From positions 4,541 to 67,773 of the forward strand of contig DJLT01000092.1 of NCBI GenBank assembly GCA_002435145.1: 63,233 nt of DNA. The letters are read 5' to 3'. The notes under the pieces are model-generated. The model had not been told where the DNA came from. It saw only the letters and a program-made list of their open reading frames with translations, and did no database searches. The position numbers were made by a program, and so were the translations under genes. Each line of letters begins with the position of its first letter. Position 1 is the first letter of the stretch. Source of the DNA: Neptuniibacter sp. UBA6509. Lineage in GTDB: Bacteria > Pseudomonadota > Gammaproteobacteria > Pseudomonadales > Balneatricaceae. This document shows positions 17,506 through 26,969 of this stretch, in pieces.

Positions 17506-19416
17506 TTAGCAGATATCATCAAACGGATTTTCAACATCTAGATTTATTGGGTTGTCATAACCTGGCAGCGTTATCTCTTTATCGCTTATATGTAAATCTT
17601 CCCCTTGAAGCACATTATGGTCGTAAAGGTAGAGAGGTTTAGCTTCTCCGCGAATAGCGCTCTGGTCATAGGCATTGGCAACTTGCCTAGTTGTTTCTAG
17701 CTTTGTTTCATAGGTTTGCCATTCAGACTTGCTATAACGCTTTTGTAGCATGCTTTTGACAATATGGGGGGCGATTACCGCTGCGGATGCATTGTTGCCT
17801 CCGAAGCCTTTCGAGTTTAGAAAGACCGAATCCATACCTGTGCTGCCAACTTCTATGTGTTGATTGCTGAAAAATAGGTTGCTTTGGTGTACGTCGCTAG
17901 CAAATTCTGGAGTGGTTAAAATTCCAGGTATATAGCCGTACTTCCATGTCCCAAGAGAGCTGCTTAGTTGATCGCCACCGGCTGTTCCTTGGGAGTGGCC
18001 GATATAAGATTTAATCGCCGCAACAGGCCAGTTTTGAATAGAAAAAGCTTTAGCTGTCTCATTGATAACATGGGATTCAGTGACTCTATTCTGTGGAGTA
18101 CTGGTTCCGTGCGCTTGAACAAAACTGCGCTGTTGTAGGGATTCTTTACCTAGCATATTGCGTACAAGTGAGGCCGATTTAGCTAGCGTGATGTAGTTGC
18201 CGATCCCCGGTGCTGAAATGGATTTTTTGTGCCCATCTGCATTAACAAATACTTCAGGAACAGCGCCGTAGATGTCTGCACCTAACTCTATTGCTAAATC
18301 ATCACTCATCAATAGTGTGAATTGGCTGCTCTCACCTATCGTAAAACCACAGTTGTTGCCAAATGGGCGGCAAGCTTTGCGATAGTCGTCATCTGTTAAT
18401 TCGGATAGTTTATCCAGTGCGAGCAGGTCTTTATCTTCAGCTAGCGCGCCCATAGCGCGGAAGCCTTCAATGATCTCAGGTGTGACAGGGGAATCGCTAC
18501 CGCCCACCAATACAACTTTGCGTCTGCCTGAACGTATGTCGTTTACACCGCTTCTTAAGTTATAGAGGAATGTGGCGCAGGCACCTAGTGAGCCTCCCGT
18601 TGTGCCGACATTGCCTAAAATGTAGGCGTTGACGAAATCTGCGGGCATTTGGGCGTAGCCTAGAGGCATCTGTTTCGATGTTGTGCGTTTACCTAGAGAA
18701 GGGAATTTTGTGAGTCCGCCAAAACCATAGTCGTCTAACTGGCCGATAGAGTTGCTTGCGTAAACTGCTATCTTATCAGGAGCTACGCTATTTGCGATCG
18801 TTTCAAAAGGTATACCGCAGGAAGATATCGCATCAGAAGCTGCAAAAACAGTCATCTGTAGATTTCGTGGGTGGTTGCGAGACTGATACAGTTTTCCGGG
18901 TTCAAAGCCGCTAGGAAGTTGACCTGCCGCTTGTACGGGGGCCTTCTTAGTGTCAGGGATGATGACATCCATATGATTTGATACTTGTATATCAAATTGA
19001 CCCGGCGCTGTTTCTTTAACTTCCCAGCTTTCAGGAATATTTTGTGGCATCTGCCTTTTTCTTAGGCGGAAATTTAATTTATTTTCGCCAAAGTTGAGGC
19101 AGGCGGCTTTGTTGAATACCACTTTATCTACATCAAAACAGCTTTTTTCAATACGTCGAATGAGTGTGTTGCTAAGAAGCTGAGTTTGTAATTCTTGTAT
19201 TAGGTCTGTCGCGCTGCACTCTTGACCATCCTGATTTAGGTAGTTCCCATTCGAACCCGTTGCTAGCCCTGTTAAAATGGCAAGATCAGTTAACGTCTCT
19301 TGGCGTGTATGAGTATCAAGCTTATCAATGATCAGTCGACGATAAGCATGATGGAAAGACGCTCGTCCTGCGGGGTTAATACCACCAAAACCAACAATGA
19401 CAGGAAGTTGAGACAA
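17506..19416 (-). CDS. fabY: Beta-ketoacyl-ACP synthase FabY-like
   Basis: 636-residue condensing enzyme matching Pseudomonas FabY in length and architecture: an N-terminal domain of about 180 residues unique to this group, then a KAS fold with catalytic C280 (GGSLGACATF) and two histidines in QAHGTSTPQNR and YIGHSQGTAGG. FabY starts fatty-acid synthesis by condensing acetyl-CoA with malonyl-ACP, replacing or backing up FabH. Start is TTG (19416-19414): AGAGGAG lies six bases upstream and no ATG fits. The preceding 220 bases are a divergent promoter region shared with the OmpA lipoprotein gene. Confidence 0.88.
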   Translation of the reverse strand: MSQLPVIVGFGGINPAGRASFHHAYRRLIIDKLDTHTRQETLTDLAILTGLATGSNGNYLNQDGQECSATDLIQELQTQLLSNTLIRRIEKSCFDVDKVVFNKAACLNFGENKLNFRLRKRQMPQNIPESWEVKETAPGQFDIQVSNHMDVIIPDTKKAPVQAAGQLPSGFEPGKLYQSRNHPRNLQMTVFAASDAISSCGIPFETIANSVAPDKIAVYASNSIGQLDDYGFGGLTKFPSLGKRTTSKQMPLGYAQMPADFVNAYILGNVGTTGGSLGACATFLYNLRSGVNDIRSGRRKVVLVGGSDSPVTPEIIEGFRAMGALAEDKDLLALDKLSELTDDDYRKACRPFGNNCGFTIGESSQFTLLMSDDLAIELGADIYGAVPEVFVNADGHKKSISAPGIGNYITLAKSASLVRNMLGKESLQQRSFVQAHGTSTPQNRVTESHVINETAKAFSIQNWPVAAIKSYIGHSQGTAGGDQLSSSLGTWKYGYIPGILTTPEFASDVHQSNLFFSNQHIEVGSTGMDSVFLNSKGFGGNNASAAVIAPHIVKSMLQKRYSKSEWQTYETKLETTRQVANAYDQSAIRGEAKPLYLYDHNVLQGEDLHISDKEITLPGYDNPINLDVENPFDDIC

Positions 19417-19533
19417 TTGAAGCTCCTCTATGACGGGTAAAACTACAGTTAGCTAACGGTAAATAGATCTATTGAGCATATGGAAAACTGTGCAGCTCGA
19501 AATATTGCCATTATTTTATCGGTGTTTCGCATG

Positions 19534-19581
19534 ACTGACTAGCAAGAAGTTGTTTATTTGTTTAATTGTTTTTTAGTCAGT
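19534..19581. promoter_or_regulatory. ACTGACTA / TAGTCAGT inverted repeat in divergent promoter region
   Basis: Two perfect 8-base arms (19534-19541, 19574-19581) flank 32 AT-rich bases in the fabY / OmpA-lipoprotein divergent intergenic region. It may be a pair of operator half-sites or chance; nothing in the window identifies a cognate regulator. Confidence 0.25.
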
Positions 19582-19640
19582 GTTTATTAAGCCTCGGTAG
19601 GGTTATTATTTAGGCTATAGTCATTTCTTTGGAGTTAGTT

Positions 19641-20297
19641 ATGAAAAAGCTGTTCGCAGTTTGTGTTGCTGGTGTTCTTTTGTCTGGGTGTCAAACTCTT
19701 GATCCATACACGGGAGAACAAAAAGTCGGTAATACAACAAAAGGAGCAGGCATTGGCGCGATTGCTGGTGCTGTATTGGGTGCTGCGGTTTCTAGTGATG
19801 GTGATCGAGATAAAGGTATTTTAACCGGCGCTATTGTTGGTGGTGCAGTAGGTGGGGGTATTGGCTACTACATGGATCAGCAAGAAGCTTTGTTGCGTCA
19901 AGAACTTCAAGGTACAGGTGTTCAGGTTGAGCGTATAGGTGATTCTATTCGTTTAATCATGCCAGGCAATATTACATTTGCGACAGATTCTGATCGAGTG
20001 GCAAGTAACTTTTATCCAGTGCTGGATTCTGTAGCTAAGGTTTTGATTAAGTTTGATAAAACCGAACTTAATGTTGATGGCTTTACTGATAGTTCCGGTT
20101 CTTTCGAATATAACCAGCAGTTGTCGGAGCGACGTGCTGCTCGTGTGGGTGATTATTTGGTAGGCTCAGGTATCGCACAGCTTCGTATTAATACACGGGG
20201 TTATGGTGAACGTTATCCAGTAGCAGATAACAAATCATCTGCAGGGCGATCACAGAACCGTCGAGTAGAAATTAATATTAGTGGCACCCGTCGTTAA
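19641..20297 (+). CDS. OmpA-family lipoprotein with glycine-zipper (YiaD-like)
   Basis: 218 residues from ATG 19641, preceded by TTTGGAG. The lipoprotein signal MKKLFAVCVAGVLLSGC ends in lipobox LSGC. Residues about 35-85 form a glycine-zipper of GAGIGAIAGAVLGAA and GAIVGGAVGGGIGYYMD type that can insert in membrane. The C-terminal half (about 105-215) is an OmpA/MotB peptidoglycan-binding domain with NQQLSERRAARV and GRSQNRRVEI. It should tether the outer membrane to the cell wall, as E. coli YiaD/YfiB do. Stand-alone gene with its own terminator, divergent from fabY. Confidence 0.9.
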   Translation: MKKLFAVCVAGVLLSGCQTLDPYTGEQKVGNTTKGAGIGAIAGAVLGAAVSSDGDRDKGILTGAIVGGAVGGGIGYYMDQQEALLRQELQGTGVQVERIGDSIRLIMPGNITFATDSDRVASNFYPVLDSVAKVLIKFDKTELNVDGFTDSSGSFEYNQQLSERRAARVGDYLVGSGIAQLRINTRGYGERYPVADNKSSAGRSQNRRVEINISGTRR

Positions 20298-20325
20298 TAT
20301 TAATTTGTCGAAAGAATTTATTTGT

Positions 20326-20348
20326 AAGGGGCTTTATGCCCCTTTTTT
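20326..20348 (+). terminator. Terminator after OmpA lipoprotein gene
   Basis: AAGGGGC / GCCCCTT stem with a TTTAT loop and a run of six T. It ends 10 bases before the 3' end of convergent flgT and may terminate that gene's opposing transcription too. Confidence 0.85.
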
Positions 20349-20358
20349 CATGGCTGTA

Positions 20359-21573
20359 TCAGCGAGCAATCGCTAAATCCCCTGTGCGAATGTTATTAGA
20401 TGCCGCTGCACTGCTAAGATTTCCAGAAGCGATACCTGCTTGAACGTTATCAATAATCAGTGTTTGCTGAGTATTGGTGAGTTCGGTCTTTGCATGCATT
20501 TGAGGTGTGAAGAATGTTGAGCGGCGGTAGATTGTGAGTTTGTCACCGCGCTTAAGTCCTTGTTGCTTGCCAGCATTAATCCAGACAGTGCGGTCGTTTA
20601 TGCGTGTGATTCTGGCAGTAAAAGGCTCGCATTTTAGATCTGTTGTGAGTTCTTTTGATATTTTGCTAAGCAGTGTTTTGACCTTTTGGCCATAGTCTTG
20701 TTTTGCGAACTGTCCCGTAGCAAAGCCTGTCGAGATGGTGCGGTCTAAATTCCATAGCCCCATGGTTTGGTAATGTTTTTGACTAACTAGCTGGCCTGAA
20801 AAACCATCATGTATAAAAAGATCAATTTCAAAATTTCTCAAGTGCCGCTTACTTTTGTAATCGAGCTTATTATATAGATCTAGGAAGTAATCAGTTTCTG
20901 CGTGAGTCCGGGGATCTATCATTGAAATATCACGGATGACACCTGAAATAACATAGTTTACGTCCAGTTGGCCGATAGTGCTTAGCATGCTTGTCAGAGT
21001 GCCATCATCGAGTTGTGATGTACTTGCTTGGATGGGATTAGGGTGTAGATTGATTCGGCCAGCGTCAAGAGCAATTGCGTTGCCCGATGAGTTGAATGAC
21101 TGTCCAAGCATAGTGGGTAGTTCGCTGCTAATGTTATGCAATCCACCTAAACTAGCTTGTGACGGTTTAATCAATGGAAACCCGGCTAACGCTATGGTTT
21201 TTTTGTACTGATTGTTATTGCCGTTGCTGCAGCCTTCATCAATAAGTACATTGGCTTTGATGCGTACGTGTAGTGTGGAACCAATGATTTTCTCACTTAC
21301 TACTTCTATATCAGAGACTTGGCCTAATGTGCTGATCTGCATGTTGTCTATTGCTAAGATGCCGTCTCTCACCACTTGGCTGCTTGAAATATAAACCGCT
21401 GCCTGCATTGATGCTTGTTGGGACGCATCTCGTATCGCAGCTTCCCGTGCTGAAACGATATCTTTGTTCATAATAATGGCCACTCCTTCAGCTTCAACGA
21501 CAACAGCAAAGGCCGCGGTGGAGGTGAGCCAGCAGAGAGTAGCGATAAAAAATGTGAGCGCTTTATTAAACAT
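20359..21573 (-). CDS. flgT: Flagellar H-ring protein FlgT
   Basis: 404 residues from ATG 21573; the frame opens at a TTG nine bases earlier. A Sec signal peptide ends near TSTAAFA. The FlgT N domain (VEAEGVAIIMNKDIVSAREAAIRDASQQA), middle domain and C-terminal beta domain (INAGKQQGLKRGDKLTIYR) occur in order. In Vibrio FlgT builds the H-ring round the flagellar basal body and helps recruit the MotX/T-ring parts of the sodium-driven motor. Divergent from flgO-flgP, the other H-ring genes, so the three form one module. No other flagellar gene is nearby. Confidence 0.9.
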   Translation of the reverse strand: MFNKALTFFIATLCWLTSTAAFAVVVEAEGVAIIMNKDIVSAREAAIRDASQQASMQAAVYISSSQVVRDGILAIDNMQISTLGQVSDIEVVSEKIIGSTLHVRIKANVLIDEGCSNGNNNQYKKTIALAGFPLIKPSQASLGGLHNISSELPTMLGQSFNSSGNAIALDAGRINLHPNPIQASTSQLDDGTLTSMLSTIGQLDVNYVISGVIRDISMIDPRTHAETDYFLDLYNKLDYKSKRHLRNFEIDLFIHDGFSGQLVSQKHYQTMGLWNLDRTISTGFATGQFAKQDYGQKVKTLLSKISKELTTDLKCEPFTARITRINDRTVWINAGKQQGLKRGDKLTIYRRSTFFTPQMHAKTELTNTQQTLIIDNVQAGIASGNLSSAAASNNIRTGDLAIAR

Positions 21574-21734
21574 ATTTGCCAAATGACCGATTATTAAAAG
21601 AAGGTGATGAATATGTCACTGATTTCAGAACAGTATTTTATTGTGTGGCTATTGTAAACGGTTTGAGCATACTCCCTATGCTTTGATGATTATGTTAGAT
21701 TGTCGGGCTTAACCTTTGAGTTTTGGATATCAGG

Positions 21735-22466
21735 ATGAAAAATACTTTACTCTTGTTGTTGATTTGCTGTTTAGGCGGATGCATGCAACAGCGTAATACC
21801 CAGGATGAGATGCCTGAGAAAGTTCATATTGAAAGTATGAGTCCTGAGGTGATTGCACAGCTTAATAAGCTAGAAGAAGCTCATATAGCAGAAAAGAAAG
21901 CGTTGCTTGAAAAAGAGCAAGCGATGGTTCAGCGTCAGGTCGTTCAAGTTGAGGGGCTACCCAATGGTTTAGATCCATTAAGTGAAGCCGTGGCGCAGAT
22001 GGCGGTTCAGATGACCGCAGGATTGCAGCAGAATCGAGTTAAGCGCTTCCCTGTTGCAGTAATACCTTTCTCGAACTTGCATAACGAAAGAAAGGTGGGG
22101 CGCTTCGGTGAAAGAATTGAACAGGGGTTTATCTATCAGTTGCAGCAGCATGGTTATAACCTTGTTGATTATCGGGCTGCGGGTTTAACTACATCAACCA
22201 AGCAGCCTATCTCGAAGCAGAACTTATCGGGTTTGCGTACGCGTTATAAAATATATTTTTTGGTAACGGGTACCTATGCTCAACACTCCGATGGTTTGGT
22301 TATAAATGCACGGGTTATTGATACGACGACAAGGCAAGTGTTGGCTTCTGGTCAGTCACATATATCAAATGAGCGTTTAGAAGGTGGGATTCCTGGTTAT
22401 AATCCACTTGAAGCACTAAATCAGGGGCTTATTATTGAAAATCGCGGCGGGCCTGTAGGTAGATAA
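21735..22466 (+). CDS. flgO: Flagellar H-ring lipoprotein FlgO
   Basis: 243 residues from ATG 21735. The lipoprotein signal MKNTLLLLLICCLGGC has lipobox LGGC. An alpha-helical stretch rich in Lys/Glu/Gln (about 30-75) precedes the FlgO domain (about 100-230), with VAVIPFSNLHNERKVGRFGE and INARVIDTTTRQVLASGQ. FlgO is an outer-membrane lipoprotein of the H-ring in Vibrio. flgP follows after one base, so the two are co-translated, and flgT is divergent. Confidence 0.88.
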   Translation: MKNTLLLLLICCLGGCMQQRNTQDEMPEKVHIESMSPEVIAQLNKLEEAHIAEKKALLEKEQAMVQRQVVQVEGLPNGLDPLSEAVAQMAVQMTAGLQQNRVKRFPVAVIPFSNLHNERKVGRFGERIEQGFIYQLQQHGYNLVDYRAAGLTTSTKQPISKQNLSGLRTRYKIYFLVTGTYAQHSDGLVINARVIDTTTRQVLASGQSHISNERLEGGIPGYNPLEALNQGLIIENRGGPVGR

Positions 22467-22467
22467 A

Positions 22468-22956
22468 ATGATTAAAAATATTATTCGCAAGCCTCTTCAG
22501 TGTGTTGCTTTTTGTTTGTTAATGCCTTCATTGTTGGTGTTACAGGGATGCGAAACTGTTGTTGAATCGACAGTTGAGATTGTTGAGGCTTTGCCTGATA
22601 TTAATTTACCACCGAGTGTGGAGGAGCCTAAAGAGCCTAATTGGGTTCGCGCGACGGGTTATGCGCCTATCAGCTTGCAGCCTGGTCAGACTCGCCAGCA
22701 TAAAGTGTTAATGGCGATGAGGGCGTCTAAACTTCGTGCCTATCAAGAGCTTGCGGGTGTTGTGCATGGGCAGTACATGTTTGGTACAACAACGGTGCAA
22801 GATATGATTTTGCAGAGTGATCAATTTAAAACAGCGGTATCAGGAATTGTTCGTGGGGCAAGAGTAGTAAAAACGTTCCCTGTTCAGGAAGATACTTATG
22901 CAACAACGATGGAAGTTGATCTGAACCAGGTGCAGCGCGCCTGGATCAGTCAGTAA
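22468..22956 (+). CDS. flgP: Flagellar H-ring lipoprotein FlgP (LPP20 family)
   Basis: 162 residues. The signal peptide ends in LLVLQGC, so Cys28 is the likely lipidation site. The conserved FlgP/LPP20 core begins at WVRATGYAPISLQPGQTRQHK and continues with AMRASKLRAYQELAGVVHG and GIVRGARVVKTFP. In Vibrio FlgP is the main H-ring subunit, and in Campylobacter it forms the basal disk that supports high torque. It overlaps nothing but starts one base after flgO stops. Confidence 0.9.
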   Translation: MIKNIIRKPLQCVAFCLLMPSLLVLQGCETVVESTVEIVEALPDINLPPSVEEPKEPNWVRATGYAPISLQPGQTRQHKVLMAMRASKLRAYQELAGVVHGQYMFGTTTVQDMILQSDQFKTAVSGIVRGARVVKTFPVQEDTYATTMEVDLNQVQRAWISQ

Positions 22957-22963
22957 AGCTAAA

Positions 22964-23257
22964 TTACTTCTTTTGGATCGCATCAAAGGCTGCTAGCTGC
23001 TCTGGTGTAGCCTTTTGTTGGTATTTTTCTTTCCAGCTATCGTAAGATTCACCATAAACAAGTTCTCGAGCTGCATCATAGTCGACATCTTCACCTCTTT
23101 GTTCTGCTTCAGCCTTGTACCATTTGCTAAGGCAGTTACGGCAGAATCCTGCAAGAATCATAAGATCAATATTTTGTACGTCTTTGCGATTGTCTAGATG
23201 ATCTAAAAGACGGCGAAATACGGCTGCTTCTATCTCGTTTTGCTTATTTTTATCCAT
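22964..23257 (-). CDS. DUF1244 family small protein
   Basis: 97 residues from ATG 23257, chosen because CGAGGA precedes it closely; an upstream ATG lacks such a site. Compact helical protein of the DUF1244 family, with the conserved FCRNCLSKWY and DYDAARELVYG.SYDSWK segments. Two cysteines (CRNC) could bind metal, but the function of the family is not known to me. It follows glnD on the same strand with 19 bases between stop and start, so it is probably in the glnD transcript. Confidence 0.85.
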   Translation of the reverse strand: MDKNKQNEIEAAVFRRLLDHLDNRKDVQNIDLMILAGFCRNCLSKWYKAEAEQRGEDVDYDAARELVYGESYDSWKEKYQQKATPEQLAAFDAIQKK

Positions 23258-23276
23258 AGTGTCCTCGTAGTATCCG

Positions 23277-25979
23277 TTAAGTTTTTTCAAGCTCTATATT
23301 TTCATCTAGCTGAAGACATATTTTGTCTTGTAAGGTTTGGCATAGTGCTGGGTCAGCAATGGGTGAGCCTGTTTGATCTGTAATAAAAAAGAAATCTTCT
23401 ACTTTTTCGCCAACGCTGGCGATTTTGGCTTTTCGCACGGATAGATTGTGTTCAGAGAATATACCGCCTACGCGGGCGAGTAAGCCGGGTCTGTCAGGTG
23501 TGATGACCTCCAATACTGTCTGATGCAGTGTAGGGTCATTACTTAAATAAACCTGAGTTGGCGTTGTGAATAGCTTCATCTGGCGTGGAATACGGCGTTG
23601 GATTATATCGGGGTAATCGTCTGGGTCATCAAGTTCATCAATCAGTATTTGTTTTATCTGCGACAGCTGTTCAGGGTTTTCTGATAGAGGGGTGTTATCG
23701 TCAGATAGAACGGTATATGTATTTAACGCCTCTCCGCTTTCTGTAACGATAATACGAGCATCCTGAATGTTGAGGTGGAGCTGGTCCATTGCGGCAACAG
23801 TCGCCGCGAAGAGATTGTCGATATCTTTACTGTAGATGAAAATCTCAGTCGCGCCTTCAAATACACGGTGAGATGTTTGTCTTATCAGAATTAAAGGTTC
23901 ATCTATTTTTCCGTGTTCGATGATGGCCTTTGTATGCTCTGCAATACTCTGAGCTGTTTCGTGTAGAAAATATTCCTCTCCAATTGATGACCATAAAGGA
24001 TTGAAGTCTTCGAGCTCTAATCCTTGGCGTTTAAGAATAGCCATAGCTTCATGTTGTATCTGCTCAATGCGGTCTTCTTTGTTTATTGGGTTTTCTAACC
24101 CGCGGCGCAGTGCGCGTTTTGTTTCTGTGTAGAGCTTACGCATTAGCGTGGCACGCCAGCTATTCCATAGCGTGTGGTTGGTTGCGTTAATATCGGCAAT
24201 TGTTAGTACGTAGAGATAATCTAAATGCAGAACATCACGAACCTGTTTGGCGAATGTGTGAATGACGTCAGGGTCTGAGATGTCTTTGCGTTGAGCCGTC
24301 ATTGACATCAGAAGGTGACTTTGTACAAGCCATGCAACAAGATGGCTATCCCATTTGCCTAGATGGTGTTGTTCGCAAAACTCTAGAGCGTCAGTCGCGC
24401 CGAGTTCAGAGTGGTCTCCGCCGCGTCCTTTGGCAATATCATGGAATAGTGCTGCAATATAGAGGAGCTCAATTTTTGGTAGTTGGTTTACTATCCTGTG
24501 TGCGATAGGGAACTCTTCTCGATATTCATTGTGTCTAAATTGACGACACATTTGTATGACTTTCATTGTATGTGCATCGACCGTGTATATGTGGAATAGG
24601 TCGTGCTGCATCTGGCCTATAATATTGCCAAATGCGGGCAAATACCTGCCTAAGATGCCGTAGCGGGTCATTAGTGAAAGCTGGGTTGATACGCTTTCTG
24701 GGCAGCGTAATAGCTCCATGAATAAGCTGGTATTACGGATGTCTTTTCGGAAATCGTCGTCGATCCTGTGTCGATTGTCTCGAATAAGGCGGATTGTTGA
24801 GGCGCGAACACCTTTTATTTGAGGGTTTTGCGCTAATAGAACGAATAGCTCCATAAGAGCAAAGGGTTTCTTCTCGAAAATGTCTTCGCGTGTGAGCTCT
24901 ATAAAATCGTTATGTATTTGGAAACGATTGTTTAAAGGTTGAATGTTTGGTTTTTCGGTTGCTCGAAGAATTGCTTCATCGAAATGCTGCAGAAGTATGC
25001 CGTTGAACTCAGACATTGCCATTGCAATTCGATAGTATTTACTCATGAATTGCTCAACCGCAAGCTTGCCATCTTCATCTGTATAGCCAAAGAATTCTGC
25101 AAGTGAGCGTTGGTGGTCAAACAGTAACCTATCTTCCCTACGGTTACAGATCATGTGAAGCGCATAACGAACTGACCAGAGGTACAGTTCACCTTTGTTT
25201 AATATCTCCAGTTCGGGTTCGGTCAGAAAACCGTCTGCAACAAGATCGCGGATGTAGGTGGAACCGAAATGTCGCTTTGCAACCCAACCGATTGTTTGGA
25301 GATCACGTAAGCCGCCAGGGGAGTTCTTAAGATTAGGTTCTAGGTTGTACTCAGTGTTATTGGTTTTCTTGTGTCGTTCTTTTTGTTCATTTAATTTAGC
25401 AATAAAGAACTCTTTGTCAGACCAGGCATCTTCAGAGGTTACTTTGTTGTACATCTCTGTGTGGAGTTGGTCATTCCCTGTGAGTGTTCTTGATTCTATT
25501 AAATTAGTGGCAATGGTTATGTCATTTTGGGCTTCTTTGTAGCATTCGCTTATGGTGCGTACGCTGGAACCTATATCTAGATTCATATCCCATAATTGAG
25601 TAAGAAAGCCGCTAATTGAATCGTGGTGGTTTTCTGCGTCTAAATCGTCGCTCAGTAGTATCAATAGATCTATATCTGAGTGTGGGTGGAGTTCGCCTCG
25701 TCCATAGCCGCCTACAGCGATAAGTGCAATTTTGCCCTCGGGCCAATTAAATTGAGCCCAGGCTGTCTGTAAAATACGATCAATTTCCCATGCGCGACCG
25801 TAAACAAGTTTGCGGATGTCGTCGCCGTCCTTAAAGCGTTCATCTAAACTTTCTTTGATCTTGCCTAAGGCCTCTTTATAAACTGGTAGTGTGGAGGCCG
25901 CGTTGGCAAGCTGTAATTCAAAGTCAGAGAGGTTGATGATCTCTTCTTCAGCAAGTTGTTGATGCAGTGTGGTCGGCAT
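23277..25979 (-). CDS. glnD: Bifunctional uridylyltransferase/uridylyl-removing enzyme
   Basis: Nitrogen sensor that uridylylates or deuridylylates PII according to glutamine. 900 residues, full length. Nucleotidyltransferase motif GGYGRGELHPHSDIDLLIL at about 90-108 with DxD at 102-104, PII-UTase domain, HD domain (ALFHDIAKGRGGDHSE, about 513-528) and two C-terminal ACT domains (about 705-780 and 820-895) for glutamine sensing. Downstream of map on the same strand with 40 bases between, the usual map-glnD order of gammaproteobacteria. Confidence 0.97.
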   Translation of the reverse strand: MPTTLHQQLAEEEIINLSDFELQLANAASTLPVYKEALGKIKESLDERFKDGDDIRKLVYGRAWEIDRILQTAWAQFNWPEGKIALIAVGGYGRGELHPHSDIDLLILLSDDLDAENHHDSISGFLTQLWDMNLDIGSSVRTISECYKEAQNDITIATNLIESRTLTGNDQLHTEMYNKVTSEDAWSDKEFFIAKLNEQKERHKKTNNTEYNLEPNLKNSPGGLRDLQTIGWVAKRHFGSTYIRDLVADGFLTEPELEILNKGELYLWSVRYALHMICNRREDRLLFDHQRSLAEFFGYTDEDGKLAVEQFMSKYYRIAMAMSEFNGILLQHFDEAILRATEKPNIQPLNNRFQIHNDFIELTREDIFEKKPFALMELFVLLAQNPQIKGVRASTIRLIRDNRHRIDDDFRKDIRNTSLFMELLRCPESVSTQLSLMTRYGILGRYLPAFGNIIGQMQHDLFHIYTVDAHTMKVIQMCRQFRHNEYREEFPIAHRIVNQLPKIELLYIAALFHDIAKGRGGDHSELGATDALEFCEQHHLGKWDSHLVAWLVQSHLLMSMTAQRKDISDPDVIHTFAKQVRDVLHLDYLYVLTIADINATNHTLWNSWRATLMRKLYTETKRALRRGLENPINKEDRIEQIQHEAMAILKRQGLELEDFNPLWSSIGEEYFLHETAQSIAEHTKAIIEHGKIDEPLILIRQTSHRVFEGATEIFIYSKDIDNLFAATVAAMDQLHLNIQDARIIVTESGEALNTYTVLSDDNTPLSENPEQLSQIKQILIDELDDPDDYPDIIQRRIPRQMKLFTTPTQVYLSNDPTLHQTVLEVITPDRPGLLARVGGIFSEHNLSVRKAKIASVGEKVEDFFFITDQTGSPIADPALCQTLQDKICLQLDENIELEKT

Positions 25980-26019
25980 TAGTACGTTATCCGCAATGTG
26001 TTAGTACAGTAATTGATAA

Positions 26020-26790
26020 TTAAATAGTGTCATCAGGGCGAAGGGTTAATATTTCATAACCGTCTGATGTGACTAAGATGGTGTGTTCCCACTGAGCAGA
26101 GAGGCGGCGGTCAGCCGTTTCGACAGTCCAGCCGTCCTTCTTTGATAGCTTTACCTGGCGTTTTCCTGCATTAATCATAGGCTCGATAGTGAAGATCATA
26201 CCTTCTTCTAAAATTTCGCCAGTGCCTGCTTTTCCATAATGTAATACTTGTGGTTCCTCATGAAATTCTGCGCCTATTCCGTGACCACAATATTCACGAA
26301 CGACAGTGTAGTGATTTTGTTCTGCATAGGTTTGTATTGCTTGGCCTATATCACCAAGGCGGGCGCCAGGTTTTACAAGACGGATGCCGCGGTACATACA
26401 TTCTAGTGTGACTTCAGCCAGTCTAGTGGCGTGGGGTAGTTCTTTGCCTACAAAAAACATCTTACTGGTATCACCGTGATAGCCATCTTTAATGACGGTA
26501 ATGTCAACATTGATCATGTCGCCGCTTTTCAGGGCTTTGTCGTTTGGGATGCCGTGGCAAACGACTTGGTTGACTGATGTGCAGATAGATTTAGGGAAAC
26601 CGTGGTAGTTAAGCGGAGCTGGGATGGCTTGTTGTTCGTTAACTATATAGTCATGACAGATCTGGTTTAGTTCGTTGGTTGTAACCCCTGTCTTGATGAA
26701 GGGTTCAATCATAACTAAAACATCGGCGGCAAGGCGGCCAGCAACGCGCATTTTTTCAATTTCTTCAGGAGTTTTGATTTTGATGCTCAT
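26020..26790 (-). CDS. map: Methionine aminopeptidase, type I
   Basis: Removes the N-terminal methionine from nascent proteins. 256 residues. Metal ligands are seen in NVDITVIKDGYHGDTSKMF (two Asp), GHGIGAEFHEEP (His), FTIEPMI (Glu) and QWEHTILVT (Glu). Divergent from rpsB, as in E. coli, with a 242-base intergenic region holding the rpsB promoter and leader. Confidence 0.97.
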   Translation of the reverse strand: MSIKIKTPEEIEKMRVAGRLAADVLVMIEPFIKTGVTTNELNQICHDYIVNEQQAIPAPLNYHGFPKSICTSVNQVVCHGIPNDKALKSGDMINVDITVIKDGYHGDTSKMFFVGKELPHATRLAEVTLECMYRGIRLVKPGARLGDIGQAIQTYAEQNHYTVVREYCGHGIGAEFHEEPQVLHYGKAGTGEILEEGMIFTIEPMINAGKRQVKLSKKDGWTVETADRRLSAQWEHTILVTSDGYEILTLRPDDTI

Positions 26791-26884
26791 AGCTACGGAT
26801 TATGTCCTTTAAATTCTTTTTATACAGCGTGTAAAAAATATTGGAGGGGATTGTATCAATCATGTGCGGTTAAGAGAAATAAGC

Positions 26885-26913
26885 TTTATCTATAACTGCG
26901 GTTATGGTATAAA
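26885..26913 (+). promoter_or_regulatory. rpsB promoter with GC-rich discriminator
   Basis: TTTATC (26885-26890), exactly 17 bases, then TATAAA (26908-26913), with TG one base before the -10 (TGGTATAAA, extended type). The next bases are TCCGCGC, a GC-rich discriminator typical of stringently controlled translation genes. Transcription would start near 26920, leaving a leader of about 113 bases. Confidence 0.6.
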
Positions 26914-26969
26914 TCCGCGCTCAATTTGCATAAGCAAATATATCACACACGTGCCGACACAATATTCAG

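Noticed and set aside
21574-21734. Sigma-54 promoter for the flagellar genes
   Set aside because: TGGC-like sequences occur, but none has the required GG-N10-GC spacing.
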